Shown here one piece after another: positions 26,645 through 34,192 of a stretch of 64,000 nt of DNA (position 1 is its first letter; every line of letters starts with the position of its first letter). The position numbers were made by a program, and so were the translations under genes. A model generated the notes under the pieces. The model searched no databases. It was not told where the DNA came from and was given only the letters and a program-made list of their open reading frames with translations. Origin of the DNA: CANJIV01 sp046330225 (GTDB lineage Bacteria; Actinomycetota; Thermoleophilia; Solirubrobacterales; Solirubrobacteraceae); the NCBI GenBank assembly GCA_046330225.1, contig JAXLTD010000002.1, positions 558,001-622,000 on the forward strand, given 5' to 3'.

Positions 26645-27793
26645 TCAGAGCCCGAGCGAGCGCCCGACGATCTCCTTCATGATCTCGTTCGCGCCGCCGT
26701 AGATCCGGGTCACGCGGGCGTCGGCCCAGGCCCGGGCGATCGGGTACTCGGTCATGTAGCCATAGCCGCCGTGCAGCTGCACGCAGCGGTCGATCACGCG
26801 CCCCTGCAGGTCGGTGCACCACCACTTTGCCTCGGCGGCATCCTCGGCCGTCAGCTCCCCGGCGTTCAGCGCCTCCACACAGCGGTCCAGGAACGCCTGG
26901 GCGACGTCGATCTCGGTCCGGCACTCGGCGAGGGCAAAGCGCGAGTGCTGGAAGCTCCCGATCGCCTGGCCGAACGCGCGGCGCTCGCGCACGTAGTCCA
27001 GGGTCCACTGCAGCGCCGCCTCGGCGGCGGCGACCCCGGCGATGGCGATCGACAGCCGCTCCTGGGCCAGGTTGGCCACGAGCTGGCCGAACCCGGCGCC
27101 TTCCGCGCCGAGCCGGTTGGCTTCCGGGACGAGGACATCCGCGAAGGAGAGCTCGGCGGTGTCCTGCGCGTGCATCCCGATCTTCTCGAGGTTGCGGCCG
27201 CGCTCGAAGCCCTCCATCCCGCGCTCGAGGACGAGCAGGCTGATGCCGCGGTGGCGCTCGGACGGGTCGGTCTTGACGGCCGTCACGACGAGGTCGGCGT
27301 TGATGCCGTTGGTGATGAACGTCTTGGCGCCGTTGACGCGGTAGCCGCCGTCGGCCCGGTCGGCCCGGGTGGACATCGACGCGAGATCGGACCCGATGCC
27401 CGGCTCGGTCATCGCGAGCGCCGTGATGAGCTCGCCGCTCGCGATGCCCGGCAGCCACCGCGCCCGCTGCTCCTCGGAGCAGTACGCCAGGAAGTACGGC
27501 GCGCAGATGTCGTTGTGCAGCGTCAGGCCGAGGCCGAACCCGCTGACCCCGGCGCGCTGCACCTCCTCGCCGATCACGACGTTGAAGCGGAAGTCCTCGA
27601 CGCCGGCGCCGCCGTGCTCCTCCGGGACGGCCATCGCGGTGAACCCGTGCGCGCCGGCGGCGGCGTAGAGCTCGCGCGGCACGATGCCGTCCCGCTCCCA
27701 CTGGGCGTGGTGCGGGACGACCTCGCGCTCGAGGAACGTCCGGAAGCTCGCCCGGAAGTCGTCGTGCTCAGGCTCGAAGAGGCGCCGGCGCAT
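26645..27793 (-). CDS. acyl-CoA dehydrogenase, LCAD/IVD-type
   Basis: 382 residues. Typical FAD-binding (AMTEPGIGSDLASM) and C-terminal (QLHGGYGYMTEYPIAR) motifs. The tail reads RIYGGANEIMKEIVGR, with Gly where the short/medium-chain base Glu lies; instead a Glu sits in AGVAAAEAALQW, the place used by long-chain and isovaleryl-CoA dehydrogenases. So this enzyme probably acts on long or branched acyl chains, unlike the one at 6547. ATG at 27791-27793; an upstream frame extension is low-complexity. Confidence 0.9.
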   Translation of the reverse strand: MRRRLFEPEHDDFRASFRTFLEREVVPHHAQWERDGIVPRELYAAAGAHGFTAMAVPEEHGGAGVEDFRFNVVIGEEVQRAGVSGFGLGLTLHNDICAPYFLAYCSEEQRARWLPGIASGELITALAMTEPGIGSDLASMSTRADRADGGYRVNGAKTFITNGINADLVVTAVKTDPSERHRGISLLVLERGMEGFERGRNLEKIGMHAQDTAELSFADVLVPEANRLGAEGAGFGQLVANLAQERLSIAIAGVAAAEAALQWTLDYVRERRAFGQAIGSFQHSRFALAECRTEIDVAQAFLDRCVEALNAGELTAEDAAEAKWWCTDLQGRVIDRCVQLHGGYGYMTEYPIARAWADARVTRIYGGANEIMKEIVGRSLGL

Positions 27794-27936
27794 CGCGGCG
27801 CCAGTATGGCGCCTCCCCGGCCCGCGCACCCGGGACGGCCGGCGCGGGGATTCCCGCTCGCTGCGGGAGTCCGCGACCGGACATGGGTCCCTGACCCGAT
27901 GGTTGAAGTCCGGCCGACGCGGTATCCCTTACGGCC

Positions 27937-28134
27937 ATGCACACCCATGACGCAACGATCGAGCACGGAGCGCTCCGCACCCGCCGCGTGACCGAGCTGC
28001 GCGAACGGGTGGGGCGCGGGGAGTACCGCGTGGACGCGAACCGCGTCGCGACGGCCATCGTCGCCCGGCTCGCGGCCTGCCGCGAGCCGGAGGCCGCCGC
28101 GGCCGGGTCGCCGCCGGGCCGCCGCGCCGCCTGA
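27937..28134 (+). CDS. FlgM-like small protein (possible anti-sigma factor)
   Basis: 65 residues. RVTELRERVGRGEYRVDANRV then ATAIVARL matches the C-terminal helix of FlgM, which holds sigma-28 inactive in flagellated bacteria. An alanine/proline tail follows. No flagellar gene is in the window. It may inhibit another sigma factor, or be a distant member of the family; the match is only by pattern. ATG at 27937, 143 bases after the divergent acyl-CoA dehydrogenase start. Confidence 0.55.
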   Translation: MHTHDATIEHGALRTRRVTELRERVGRGEYRVDANRVATAIVARLAACREPEAAAAGSPPGRRAA

Positions 28135-28210
28135 GCGGGGCCGACAGCCGGGCACAGCCCGCGCTGCAGCGCCTCGCCGCGTGCGCGCGCGCATGCGACG
28201 ATGGCGCCCG

Positions 28211-28284
28211 GCCCCCGTAGCTCAGCTGGAAAGAGCAGCGGACTTCTAATCCGCAGGTCCCAGGTTCGAGTCCTGGCGGGGGCG
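28211..28284 (+). tRNA. tRNA-Arg (anticodon TCT), hosting the element's att site
   Basis: Acceptor GCCCCCG pairs with CGGGGGC, discriminator G at 28284. Anticodon stem GCGGA/TCCGC encloses CTTCTAA, anticodon TCT. T-arm CCCAGGTTCGAGTCCTGGC. From 28243 to the 3' end the sequence is repeated at 38104-38145, so the 3' part of this gene was restored by the integrating element. CCA not encoded. Confidence 0.95.
28243..28284 (+). repeat. attL: 42-bp direct repeat in tRNA-Arg
   Basis: Bases 28243-28284 (anticodon loop to discriminator) are identical to 38104-38145. The bases outside differ (A versus C before, C versus T after). This is the standard core of a tyrosine-integrase site. Confidence 0.92.
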
Positions 28285-28321
28285 CCTGAGTTTCCGGGCT
28301 ATCCGGGCGCCGCCGAGGCCC

Positions 28322-28342
28322 GGGTGGCAACAAAGTGGCAAC
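28322..28342. repeat. candidate integrase arm-type site, left
   Basis: GGGTGGCAACAAAGTGGCAAC contains GTGGCAAC twice, 3 bases apart, 37 bases inside attL. The same 21 bases occur at 37974-37994. Paired arm sites at both ends of an element are expected for tyrosine integrases. Confidence 0.7.
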
Positions 28343-28382
28343 GGGGCGCGACCCGTCCGAGCGGTCTCCGATCATCTACGGC

Positions 28383-28844
28383 ATGAGTGCCAGCTCGGTC
28401 CTGTTGGCTGAAGCGGTGCGATCCATCGAGCTGCGAGCACGGATGCTCGATGAGCTGAGGAATCGGACAGCCGCGCTCGCGGCAGCCGCCGCCGTCACAA
28501 CGGCGTTCTTCACGTCAGCCACGATCAGCCCGGGAGAAAGCGTCGGCTGGCTCGTGGTGCTGGCGCTCTCGGCGTTCGCCCTGGTGCTCGCCGCGGGAGG
28601 GTTTGTGATTCTCCCGCGGCGAGCGTCATGGATGTTCACGCTCGACGCCAGAGTGCTACTCGATGACCCGCTTTACTCGAGCCTCGGTCGCCCTGAGCTG
28701 GAATCCCAGCTTGCTCGCCGCCTCGCGAAGGCCAGCAGCGACCACGACGACAGAATCAAGGGGCTCTACGTCGGGTTCACGGTCGCCGTGATCGCTTTCG
28801 GCGTCGAGACTTCGCTCTGGATCGCGGCGACGATCGCTGCGTAG
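28383..28844 (+). CDS. small membrane protein of the element
   Basis: 153 residues. A charged N-terminal helix (AVRSIELRARMLDELRNRTAAL) leads to two transmembrane helices (about 35-52 and 60-79), a soluble loop with LARRLAKASSDHDDRIKGL, and a third helix at about 128-150. Family not recognised. Small helical-membrane proteins at the edge of mobile elements are sometimes defence effectors or superinfection-exclusion factors; that idea is inference. ATG at 28383, the first gene after attL; it converges on the next gene with 3 bases between stops. Confidence 0.6.
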   Translation: MSASSVLLAEAVRSIELRARMLDELRNRTAALAAAAAVTTAFFTSATISPGESVGWLVVLALSAFALVLAAGGFVILPRRASWMFTLDARVLLDDPLYSSLGRPELESQLARRLAKASSDHDDRIKGLYVGFTVAVIAFGVETSLWIAATIAA

Positions 28845-28847
28845 GGG

Positions 28848-28997
28848 TCAGTCGTCCATCGTCATCGTGCCTGGCTCACGGTCGATGCCGTGTGTCTGCG
28901 GCGTCATGGGGTCGGGCCGGGGCGGCGATGCCGGCGGACCGTCGGGCTTCGGCTCCTTGGCGGGTGGCTTAGGCGGGCGTTCTGCCTTGTCTGACAC
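28848..28997 (-). CDS. 49-residue proline-rich peptide
   Basis: Starts at GTG (28995-28997) 6 bases after a strong GAAAGGAG. The peptide is Lys/Pro/Asp-rich (KPPAKEPKPDGPPASPPRP) and probably disordered. The clear ribosome binding site and its place 20 bases after the HEPN-like gene support a real gene. No function assigned. Confidence 0.55.
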   Translation of the reverse strand: MSDKAERPPKPPAKEPKPDGPPASPPRPDPMTPQTHGIDREPGTMTMDD

Positions 28998-29017
28998 GGC
29001 GGGCTCCTTTCGTAGGT

Positions 29018-29725
29018 CTACACAGCATGGGTCCAAGCGTCGGCCACGAACTCGAATAGGGCGCCGCAAGCTGCGATTGAGGCCATGGCGTCGATCTGTG
29101 ACGCGGTCTCGCCTCGGTGGGTGATCCGGTGCCGTCGGTCCAGGTGGGCCTTGTAGTTCGGCCAGAAACCGTCTTCATGGCGAGGGTCCCTCCCGGTGAG
29201 CGCCGCGAAGAGGCGGCAGGTGCGGTCGTCACCGAAGCTACGCGAGCGGACGACCTCTGCGAGGACCCCGCCCAGGGGCCCGGGATGGCGGTCGAGCAGC
29301 TGGTTGATGGCCAGTTCGACGTAGACCTCGCAGGACATCTGGGCGGCGATGACCGCGAACTCGAAGCGTCCCTCCTTGAGGAAGCGGTCGGCGAGGAACC
29401 GCAGTTCGAATTCCCGGGGCTCTGCCCACAGGTCGCCTGCCCGCTCGACCGAGTCGAGGCGGAGCGCACGCGGGGAGAGCCCGGCTTCTTGGCGGACCCG
29501 GGACGCGAGCGCCTCGGCTGAGTGGATCGCGGCGTCGGAGGTGTCGGCGTGGACGCGGACCGCCATCACGACGTGATCCTCAGCATCGCCCTCGAACTCG
29601 GTGACGACGAACGCGCAGTCGAAGGGGCTCACGAGGGGGTGCACTGCCGCGGCCTGCATCGCGTCGGCGTCCTCCGGGGGCACTACGAGCACAACGATCC
29701 ATAGCGGCCCGGCCGCGTTCGTCAT
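29018..29725 (-). CDS. HEPN-like protein of unknown function
   Basis: 235 residues. The N-terminal half (LWIVVLVVPPEDADAMQAAA) is an alpha/beta domain I do not recognise. The C-terminal half is helical: FEFAVIAAQMSCEVYVELAI, then a stretch with RHRITHRGE, an R-x4-H motif like that of HEPN ribonucleases. HEPN domains often act as RNases in toxin-antitoxin and anti-phage systems. ATG at 29723-29725 overlaps the upstream stop (ATGA). Neighbours are two small genes and an XRE regulator in one leftward operon, consistent with cargo, but the HEPN call rests on one motif. Confidence 0.55.
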   Translation of the reverse strand: MTNAAGPLWIVVLVVPPEDADAMQAAAVHPLVSPFDCAFVVTEFEGDAEDHVVMAVRVHADTSDAAIHSAEALASRVRQEAGLSPRALRLDSVERAGDLWAEPREFELRFLADRFLKEGRFEFAVIAAQMSCEVYVELAINQLLDRHPGPLGGVLAEVVRSRSFGDDRTCRLFAALTGRDPRHEDGFWPNYKAHLDRRHRITHRGETASQIDAMASIAACGALFEFVADAWTHAV

Positions 29726-29940
29726 CGCATCGCGCCGCACTTGCGGCAGACCTCGCTCTTGGTCGGCAAGAGCACGATCGCGTCGCCGGGTTCGCCGAGG
29801 TAGCGTGGCTTCCAGGCGTGGCGGCACATGCGCTGCCTGAGCGCGATGCGGTTCTCCGGCACGGCCAGGTGCCGTGTCGCGGCGAGCACGGCTGCCGTGA
29901 TGAGGCCGGCGGCGACGGCGACGAGGAGCGCGGTCATCAT
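29722..29940 (-). CDS. 72-residue membrane protein with a Cys pair
   Basis: An N-terminal transmembrane helix (about residues 3-22) precedes a soluble tail with ENRIALRQRMCRHAW and C-terminal VCRKCGAM, a possible half zinc ribbon (Cys39, Cys65, Cys68). ATG at 29938-29940 overlaps the stop of the XRE gene, and its own stop overlaps the next start. No family recognised. Confidence 0.6.
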   Translation of the reverse strand: MMTALLVAVAAGLITAAVLAATRHLAVPENRIALRQRMCRHAWKPRYLGEPGDAIVLLPTKSEVCRKCGAMR

Positions 29941-30122
29941 CGCCGTGGCGGGAAGAAGACGGCTTGTTCGGGTGCGTTGAGCGCCGCGGCGATTCGCGCC
30001 CGTGCGCGGCGGGCGGGGCGGTGGCCGGCCTCGGCGCGGCGGATGGTGCGCTCGGACACCCCGGCGAGATTCGCGAGCTGCGCCTGCGACAGGCCGCGCG
30101 GGCCACGAGCCCAAGGCGTCAC
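29937..30122 (-). CDS. small XRE-type helix-turn-helix regulator
   Basis: 61 residues from GTG at 30120-30122, which overlaps the stop of the upstream gene. LSQAQLANLAGVSERTIRRAEAGHRP is a typical XRE/Cro-C1 HTH. It is cotranscribed with the HEPN-like gene, suggesting control of that operon. The longer frame to 30218 is rejected because it runs through the upstream gene. Confidence 0.75.
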   Translation of the reverse strand: MTPWARGPRGLSQAQLANLAGVSERTIRRAEAGHRPARRARARIAAALNAPEQAVFFPPRR

Positions 30123-30709
30123 GGGGCCGCCAGTTCGTAGGCGGCGCTGCGCCACCACGAGCGCGGCAGGCGGGCCGAGTCTCCGACTGCCCACGGCCAC
30201 GCGCCAAGAGCCCGCCATGCCTCCCGGCCCGTGCGGAGCCGGCGGTAGGCCGTGCGCTCAAGGGCGCCGCGGTCGAATGGCGGCAGGTAGCCGCCGGGGG
30301 AGCCGCCGGACGCCCGCCACGCGGAGTCGTCGATGAAGGCGGCGGCGCCACCGAGGGGCTCGTGCTCGACGTCAACGAGCGGCTCCTGCTCGACGTCGAC
30401 GAGCACGGCCAGCTCGAGCATGAGCGGCAGCCGGTCAATCGCGGAGCGAGAGGGCCTGCCGGGGCCGGGACGGTCGGCCGCTGCGAGTCCCGTCATCGCG
30501 GCCCAGTGCTCAAGCCGGGCGAGGTCGGGCGCGTTCGTCCCGGCTGCGCGAACGCGCGGCAGCGGAGGACCCCACCAGTCAACGGTCGGCCAGTCTCGCC
30601 GCTGAATCTCGCGGAGCGCCCAGCGGTGGATCCATCCCTGGTCGCCGGCCCGCGCGAGTGAATAAGTGTCAGTGACCGTGAGTCCGGCGGCTGCGACCTT
30701 GGCTGCCAT
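30119..30709 (-). CDS. hypothetical element protein at the divergent switch
   Basis: 196 residues, Trp-rich (GWIHRW, WPTVDWWGPP, WWRSAAYEL) with an acidic centre (VLVDVEQEPLVDVEHEP, a near repeat of VDVE(Q/H)EPL). I do not recognise the family. The ATG at 30707-30709 overlaps the ATG of the rightward XRE gene in the palindrome CATG; another ATG lies 15 bases upstream. It leads the leftward operon. Confidence 0.6.
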   Translation of the reverse strand: MAAKVAAAGLTVTDTYSLARAGDQGWIHRWALREIQRRDWPTVDWWGPPLPRVRAAGTNAPDLARLEHWAAMTGLAAADRPGPGRPSRSAIDRLPLMLELAVLVDVEQEPLVDVEHEPLGGAAAFIDDSAWRASGGSPGGYLPPFDRGALERTAYRRLRTGREAWRALGAWPWAVGDSARLPRSWWRSAAYELAAP

Positions 30710-30935
30710 GAGCGACCAGATCATCGCGCGGCCAGCGGCGGACGGGGACGCGCTGCGGCGCATCCGCCAAGCGAAGGGAATCTCGATCGAGCTGCTCGCG
30801 GTCTGCGCGGGCGTTAGCTCCGCGACCGTCAGGCGCATCGAAGCCGGCCAGGGCCGCCCTCATCGCACGACCGTCGAGGCCCTCGCCGCGGCGCTGGGCC
30901 GCCCGGCTTCCGACCTCTACGGCGCCGATGCCTGA
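30708..30935 (+). CDS. XRE-type regulator, rightward operon
   Basis: 75 residues. LRRIRQAKGISIELLAVCAGVSSATVRRIEAGQGRPHRTTVEALAAAL is a Cro/C1 HTH with its fifth helix. The ATG at 30708-30710 overlaps, base for base, the start codon of the leftward gene; each promoter must lie inside the other coding region. A probable partner of the leftward XRE protein in deciding between the two operons. Confidence 0.8.
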   Translation: MSDQIIARPAADGDALRRIRQAKGISIELLAVCAGVSSATVRRIEAGQGRPHRTTVEALAAALGRPASDLYGADA

Positions 30936-31167
30936 CGGGCCCGCGCGGCGCACGTCGATCACGCGCCGGGCGATGCGCGCGGACGTCCTGCATCGCCTCC
31001 TCGCGAGCGGCGCTCCGGCGCTGATCCTCGATGACGTCCACGCGCTGCCGGCGCTGCGCAACTGGCCGCGCCGGGCGGTCGACGTCGCCATCGGCGATCT
31101 CGTGGCCGACGGCCGCCTCGCCGACGACGAGTGCGGGCGGCTCGTGATCCGGGAGGCCGCAGCGTGA
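30928..31167 (+). CDS. hypothetical small protein, possible winged helix
   Basis: 79 residues overlapping the XRE gene by 8 bases. TRRAMRADVLHRLLASGAPALILDD and then AVDVAIGDLVADGRLADDECGRLVIRE read like a winged-helix domain whose final hairpin is the GRL...GRLVI segment. No relative named. Confidence 0.55.
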   Translation: MPDGPARRTSITRRAMRADVLHRLLASGAPALILDDVHALPALRNWPRRAVDVAIGDLVADGRLADDECGRLVIREAAA

Positions 31168-31862
31168 CCGTCGTGGCTACCGGCCTCGCCGGGGAGATCC
31201 GGGCCGAGCACGAGGCCGCGCAGGCCGCGTTCGGTGCGGCCGTCGGGCACGCAATCCGCGCAGGCCAGCTCCTCACCGAGGCCAAGGCCCAGGTGCCTCA
31301 CGGCGAGTGGATCCCCTGGCTAGAGGAGAACTTCCCGGCCGGCAAGCGGACAGCGCAGGGCTACATGCGGCTTGCCGCCAATGCCGAAGAAGCGCAAGCC
31401 CTTGCGCATCTTGGGATCGAGGGCGCGCTGCGCCAGCTCGCCGCCCCCCGGCCGGCCGCCACAGTCGATGCGGATCCGCAGGAAGAACCAGGCTCCGGGA
31501 TCGCCGACGTGGTGGCGGCCCGCGATGTGCTCGGCGCCGATGCCCTGACGGCGCTCGACGTCTGGACGCAGATTCATCGCCGGCTGCCGCGCGACGAGGC
31601 CGAGGTCGCCGAGATCGAGTCCGTGTGCAAGGTGTTCGGGGTCTATCCGATCATCGAGCGCCTCACCGGTGAGATCCCGTTCGTCTGCATCGGCTACATC
31701 ACCGGCGATGGCGAGCACGGCGGCGAGATCATCTTGCACCCGGGCTGGCTCGAGTACTGCCGCCTGCTGGGCGGCGCGATCGCCAACGGCCCGCTTGCCG
31801 AGTACGCGGCCGCCGAGCCCGGCCCGGCCGTGGCCGAGCGGATCAAGGCGGCCGCGTCGTGA
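31164..31862 (+). CDS. DUF3102-type phage-island protein
   Basis: 232 residues from a GTG overlapping the upstream stop. EIRAEHEAAQAAFGAAVGHA, then AGQLLTEAKAQVPHGEWIPW, then KRTAQGYMRLAANAEEAQAL follows the DUF3102 pattern found in phages and islands. The C-terminal third (GEIPFVCIGYITGDGEHGGE, LHPGWLEYCRLLG) is not recognised. Probably a DNA-linked or replication accessory function, unproved. Confidence 0.65.
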   Translation: MTVVATGLAGEIRAEHEAAQAAFGAAVGHAIRAGQLLTEAKAQVPHGEWIPWLEENFPAGKRTAQGYMRLAANAEEAQALAHLGIEGALRQLAAPRPAATVDADPQEEPGSGIADVVAARDVLGADALTALDVWTQIHRRLPRDEAEVAEIESVCKVFGVYPIIERLTGEIPFVCIGYITGDGEHGGEIILHPGWLEYCRLLGGAIANGPLAEYAAAEPGPAVAERIKAAAS

Positions 31863-32083
31863 CCGCCGTCGACTTGCACCGGCTGCTCGGGCATCTCGGG
31901 CCCGTCGCGCAGGCCGCGACCAACGTCGTGAGCATCTACAGCGAAGCGGTGCGCACGGGCGACCTGAATCCGCACGAGCTGCGCCGGGCGCTCGTGACGA
32001 TGGCCGACGCCGCGATGACGGCTGAGGGCCGCGTCGGGGAAGTCGTCTGCAGCCAGGCCGAGGCATGGGCGGCCCGGGCATGA
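31859..32083 (+). CDS. hypothetical 74-residue protein
   Basis: Helical, starts at a GTG overlapping the DUF3102 stop (GTGA) and ends overlapping the next ATG (ATGA). Contains HRLLGHLGPVAQAATNVVS and ELRRALVTMADAAMTAE. Not recognised; supported by its precise place in the operon. Confidence 0.6.
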   Translation: MTAVDLHRLLGHLGPVAQAATNVVSIYSEAVRTGDLNPHELRRALVTMADAAMTAEGRVGEVVCSQAEAWAARA

Positions 32084-32865
32084 GCGAGAGCGCGCCGATC
32101 GCCGACCTGGCCGCCAAGCGCACCACCGCGCGCAAGCGGTCGCTGCTGCCCAGCACCCCGCCGCCGCCCGGGACGCCCCGCGAGGAGGTCGCCGCGTGGC
32201 TCAGCGCCGCGCTCGGGCTCGGCTCTGACCCCGTGCAATCCGCAGCCCGCTACGGCCGCCACGACGACGCGCGCCTCGTCGTCGTCCTGCGCTCCGGGCA
32301 GCGCGTGACCTTCGAGGCCCAGCGCGACGCCTTCGAGGGCCGCACCCTCGTGCGGCGCTTCGTCCTGGCCACCGGCGCCACGATCCCGACCTACGGGCCG
32401 GCAGACGCCCAGCAGGTCGCGACCGCGCTCGTCCGCCTGGCGGACCTCATCGACGACGGCGACGACCGCGCCGAAGCGCTCGAGTGGGCCCGCAGCTTCC
32501 TCGCCGGCGCGCAGCGCAACACCATCGAGGTCGCCGACGCCGGCACCCCGCCAGGCCGCTACGAGGCCATCAGCGCCCTGATCGCCTGGAAGGCCCCCGG
32601 CGACGTGCCGCCCTACGCGCCGCCAGCCGACCGCTCCGCCCTGATCCTGGACACGGCGACGGGCGACCGCTGGGCCAGGGCCTCAGACGTCGCCGCCCAC
32701 GTGCGCTACCTCGCCGGCCGGCCGATCTCCTGGCCGGCCCTGCACGGTCGCATGGTCGAGATCGGCTGGCAGCACCGCGGCCAGGTCGAGCAGCGCCAGC
32801 CCGGCGGCCACGCCCGCGCCAAGGTCCACATCTACGCCGCCCCGGGCGGCTGGGACGCCGACTGA
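32080..32865 (+). CDS. hypothetical protein, candidate replication protein
   Basis: 261 residues. N-terminal disordered basic stretch, a middle beta domain (RLVVVLRSGQRVTFEAQR, FVLATGATIPTYG), and a C-terminal part that looks like a winged helix (ASDVAAHVRYLAGRPISWPAL, then GRMVEIGWQHRGQVEQRQPGG and AKVHIYA). Winged helices of this shape end many phage and plasmid primase/initiator proteins. The iteron-like array starts 10 bases after its stop, the usual place for the origin a Rep protein binds. Function is inference from context. Confidence 0.55.
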   Translation: MSESAPIADLAAKRTTARKRSLLPSTPPPPGTPREEVAAWLSAALGLGSDPVQSAARYGRHDDARLVVVLRSGQRVTFEAQRDAFEGRTLVRRFVLATGATIPTYGPADAQQVATALVRLADLIDDGDDRAEALEWARSFLAGAQRNTIEVADAGTPPGRYEAISALIAWKAPGDVPPYAPPADRSALILDTATGDRWARASDVAAHVRYLAGRPISWPALHGRMVEIGWQHRGQVEQRQPGGHARAKVHIYAAPGGWDAD

Positions 32866-33221
32866 TGTCGCCCCGTGTCACCCCGTCACCCCGCGTCGCC
32901 CCGTGTCACCTTGTCACCCCGTGTCCTAAAGCTCGCCCGCACGCGCGCCCGCACGTGCACGCACCCGCGATGGAGAGGTGACACGAGGTGACGAGGTGAC
33001 AACCGCCCGCACCCCATCCCTCACTCCTGACCAGCCTCGCACCGGCCCGGCACCCGGCCACACGGACGCCCAGGAGCCCGCCTGCCCGGGCAACCATGCT
33101 TCGCCGCCGTGTGCCGTGGGCGGCGAGGACCGCGGACTGGTCCGCCGCGAACGCGCAGTCTCCCGCGCCCGCTGTCGGCGGGCGCGGGAGCCGCGCCCCA
33201 ACTCCGAACGGAAGGCTCCCG
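32866..33221. other. 356-bp gap holding an iteron-like GTGTCACC array
   Basis: Rightward units GTGTCACC or variants occur at 32875, 32883, 32893, 32903, 32911 and 32919, about every 8-10 bases. The inverted motif GGTGAC(AC) occurs at 32977, 32987 and 32995. The two clusters face each other across a GC-rich 50-bp centre. Candidate replication origin or binding array for the element. From about 33005 to 33205 I see nothing further. Confidence 0.55.
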
Positions 33222-33557
33222 ATGACCGAGCACCCGATGGACGCCGCGATCCGCCAGCGGCTCGAAGGCCGCCGGCAGGAGCTGCGCGCCCAGATCCGCG
33301 AGCGCACCGGCGTGGCGAAGGCGGCCGAGCAGGCCGCACGGGACGCCGGGCTGCCGGCCGCGCTGGCCGGCCGGCTCACCGGGCACACGCCCGAGGCGCT
33401 CGCGGCCGACGCCGCGCGCCTGGCCGCAGACCTTGCCGCCGCGCCGCCCGGCGAAGGCATGGACCGCCTCATCCGCGCCCAGCGCCCCACGTCCCCGGCC
33501 GACGCCGAGCGGATCTTCGGCAAGCCCGCACCCTCAACGAAGGAGACCAAGTCATGA
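33222..33557 (+). CDS. scaffold-like helical protein
   Basis: 111 residues. ATG at 33222 after GGAAGG. Mostly helical with charge bands (LEGRRQELRAQIRERTG). AGLPAALAGRLTGHTPEALAADAARLAADL resembles the conserved C-terminal region of actinophage capsid scaffolds. No capsid gene follows it. It could be a scaffold remnant or a protein that redirects a helper's capsid, as in staphylococcal islands. The relationship is by pattern only. Confidence 0.5.
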   Translation: MTEHPMDAAIRQRLEGRRQELRAQIRERTGVAKAAEQAARDAGLPAALAGRLTGHTPEALAADAARLAADLAAAPPGEGMDRLIRAQRPTSPADAERIFGKPAPSTKETKS

Positions 33558-34192
33558 CGCGCATCCCTCGCGGCCTCGACCAGCGGCTCGACGGCCACCC
33601 CGAGATCCTCGAACGGATCAACGAACTGAACCACCTCACCGCTCAGATCAACGGCGTCTTGAGCGAGCGGGCCGGCCACCCCGCCCTCCTCCAAGAGGCC
33701 AAGGCCGCCGACGAGCAGCACGCCGCCGAAGCGATGCGCGCCGGCAAGCCGCTTCCGAAGGCCGCAGAGACCGCCAAGACCCAAGCCGCCATCGAGGAGA
33801 ACACCCGCCGCCAGGGCGCGCTCGAACGCGCCCACCAGGCCGCGCTCGCCGACTTCCTCGACGCGCTGGCCGCCAGCCGCGACCAGCTCATCAGGGAGGC
33901 CGAAGCCCGCAAGGCCGCCGCCCGAAAGACGCTCGGCGCCCTCATCACCCAAGTCGACCAGGCCGCCCGCGACATCCTCATCGCCAGCGAGGACGCCGGC
34001 TTCTTCGCCGACCCCCGCAACGCCCGCGTCGTGGACCCCAAGGTGCCCGCCCTGCGCGCCTACGAGCAAGGGATCCGCGGCTGGGACCAGATGCTCGACG
34101 CCATGCGCCAGCTCGCCGACGGGCCGCCCCCGCCCACCCTCAACCCCAAGCAACGGCCGCTGCGCCGCGTCGACGGCCTCAACGCCGCATGA
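33554..34192 (+). CDS. coiled-coil element protein
   Basis: 212 residues, overlapping the previous stop (ATGA). Residues 20-140 are almost continuous charged helix (AAIEENTRRQGALERAHQAA, LIREAEARKAAARKTLGA), then AGFFADPRNARVVDPKVPAL. Length and place after a scaffold-like gene suggest a structural or assembly factor, but no family is recognised. Confidence 0.6.
   Translation: MTRIPRGLDQRLDGHPEILERINELNHLTAQINGVLSERAGHPALLQEAKAADEQHAAEAMRAGKPLPKAAETAKTQAAIEENTRRQGALERAHQAALADFLDALAASRDQLIREAEARKAAARKTLGALITQVDQAARDILIASEDAGFFADPRNARVVDPKVPALRAYEQGIRGWDQMLDAMRQLADGPPPPTLNPKQRPLRRVDGLNAA

Noticed and set aside
32871..33000. CRISPR array for the GTGTCACC repeats
   Set aside because: Units are 8 bp without regular spacers, and no cas genes are present.
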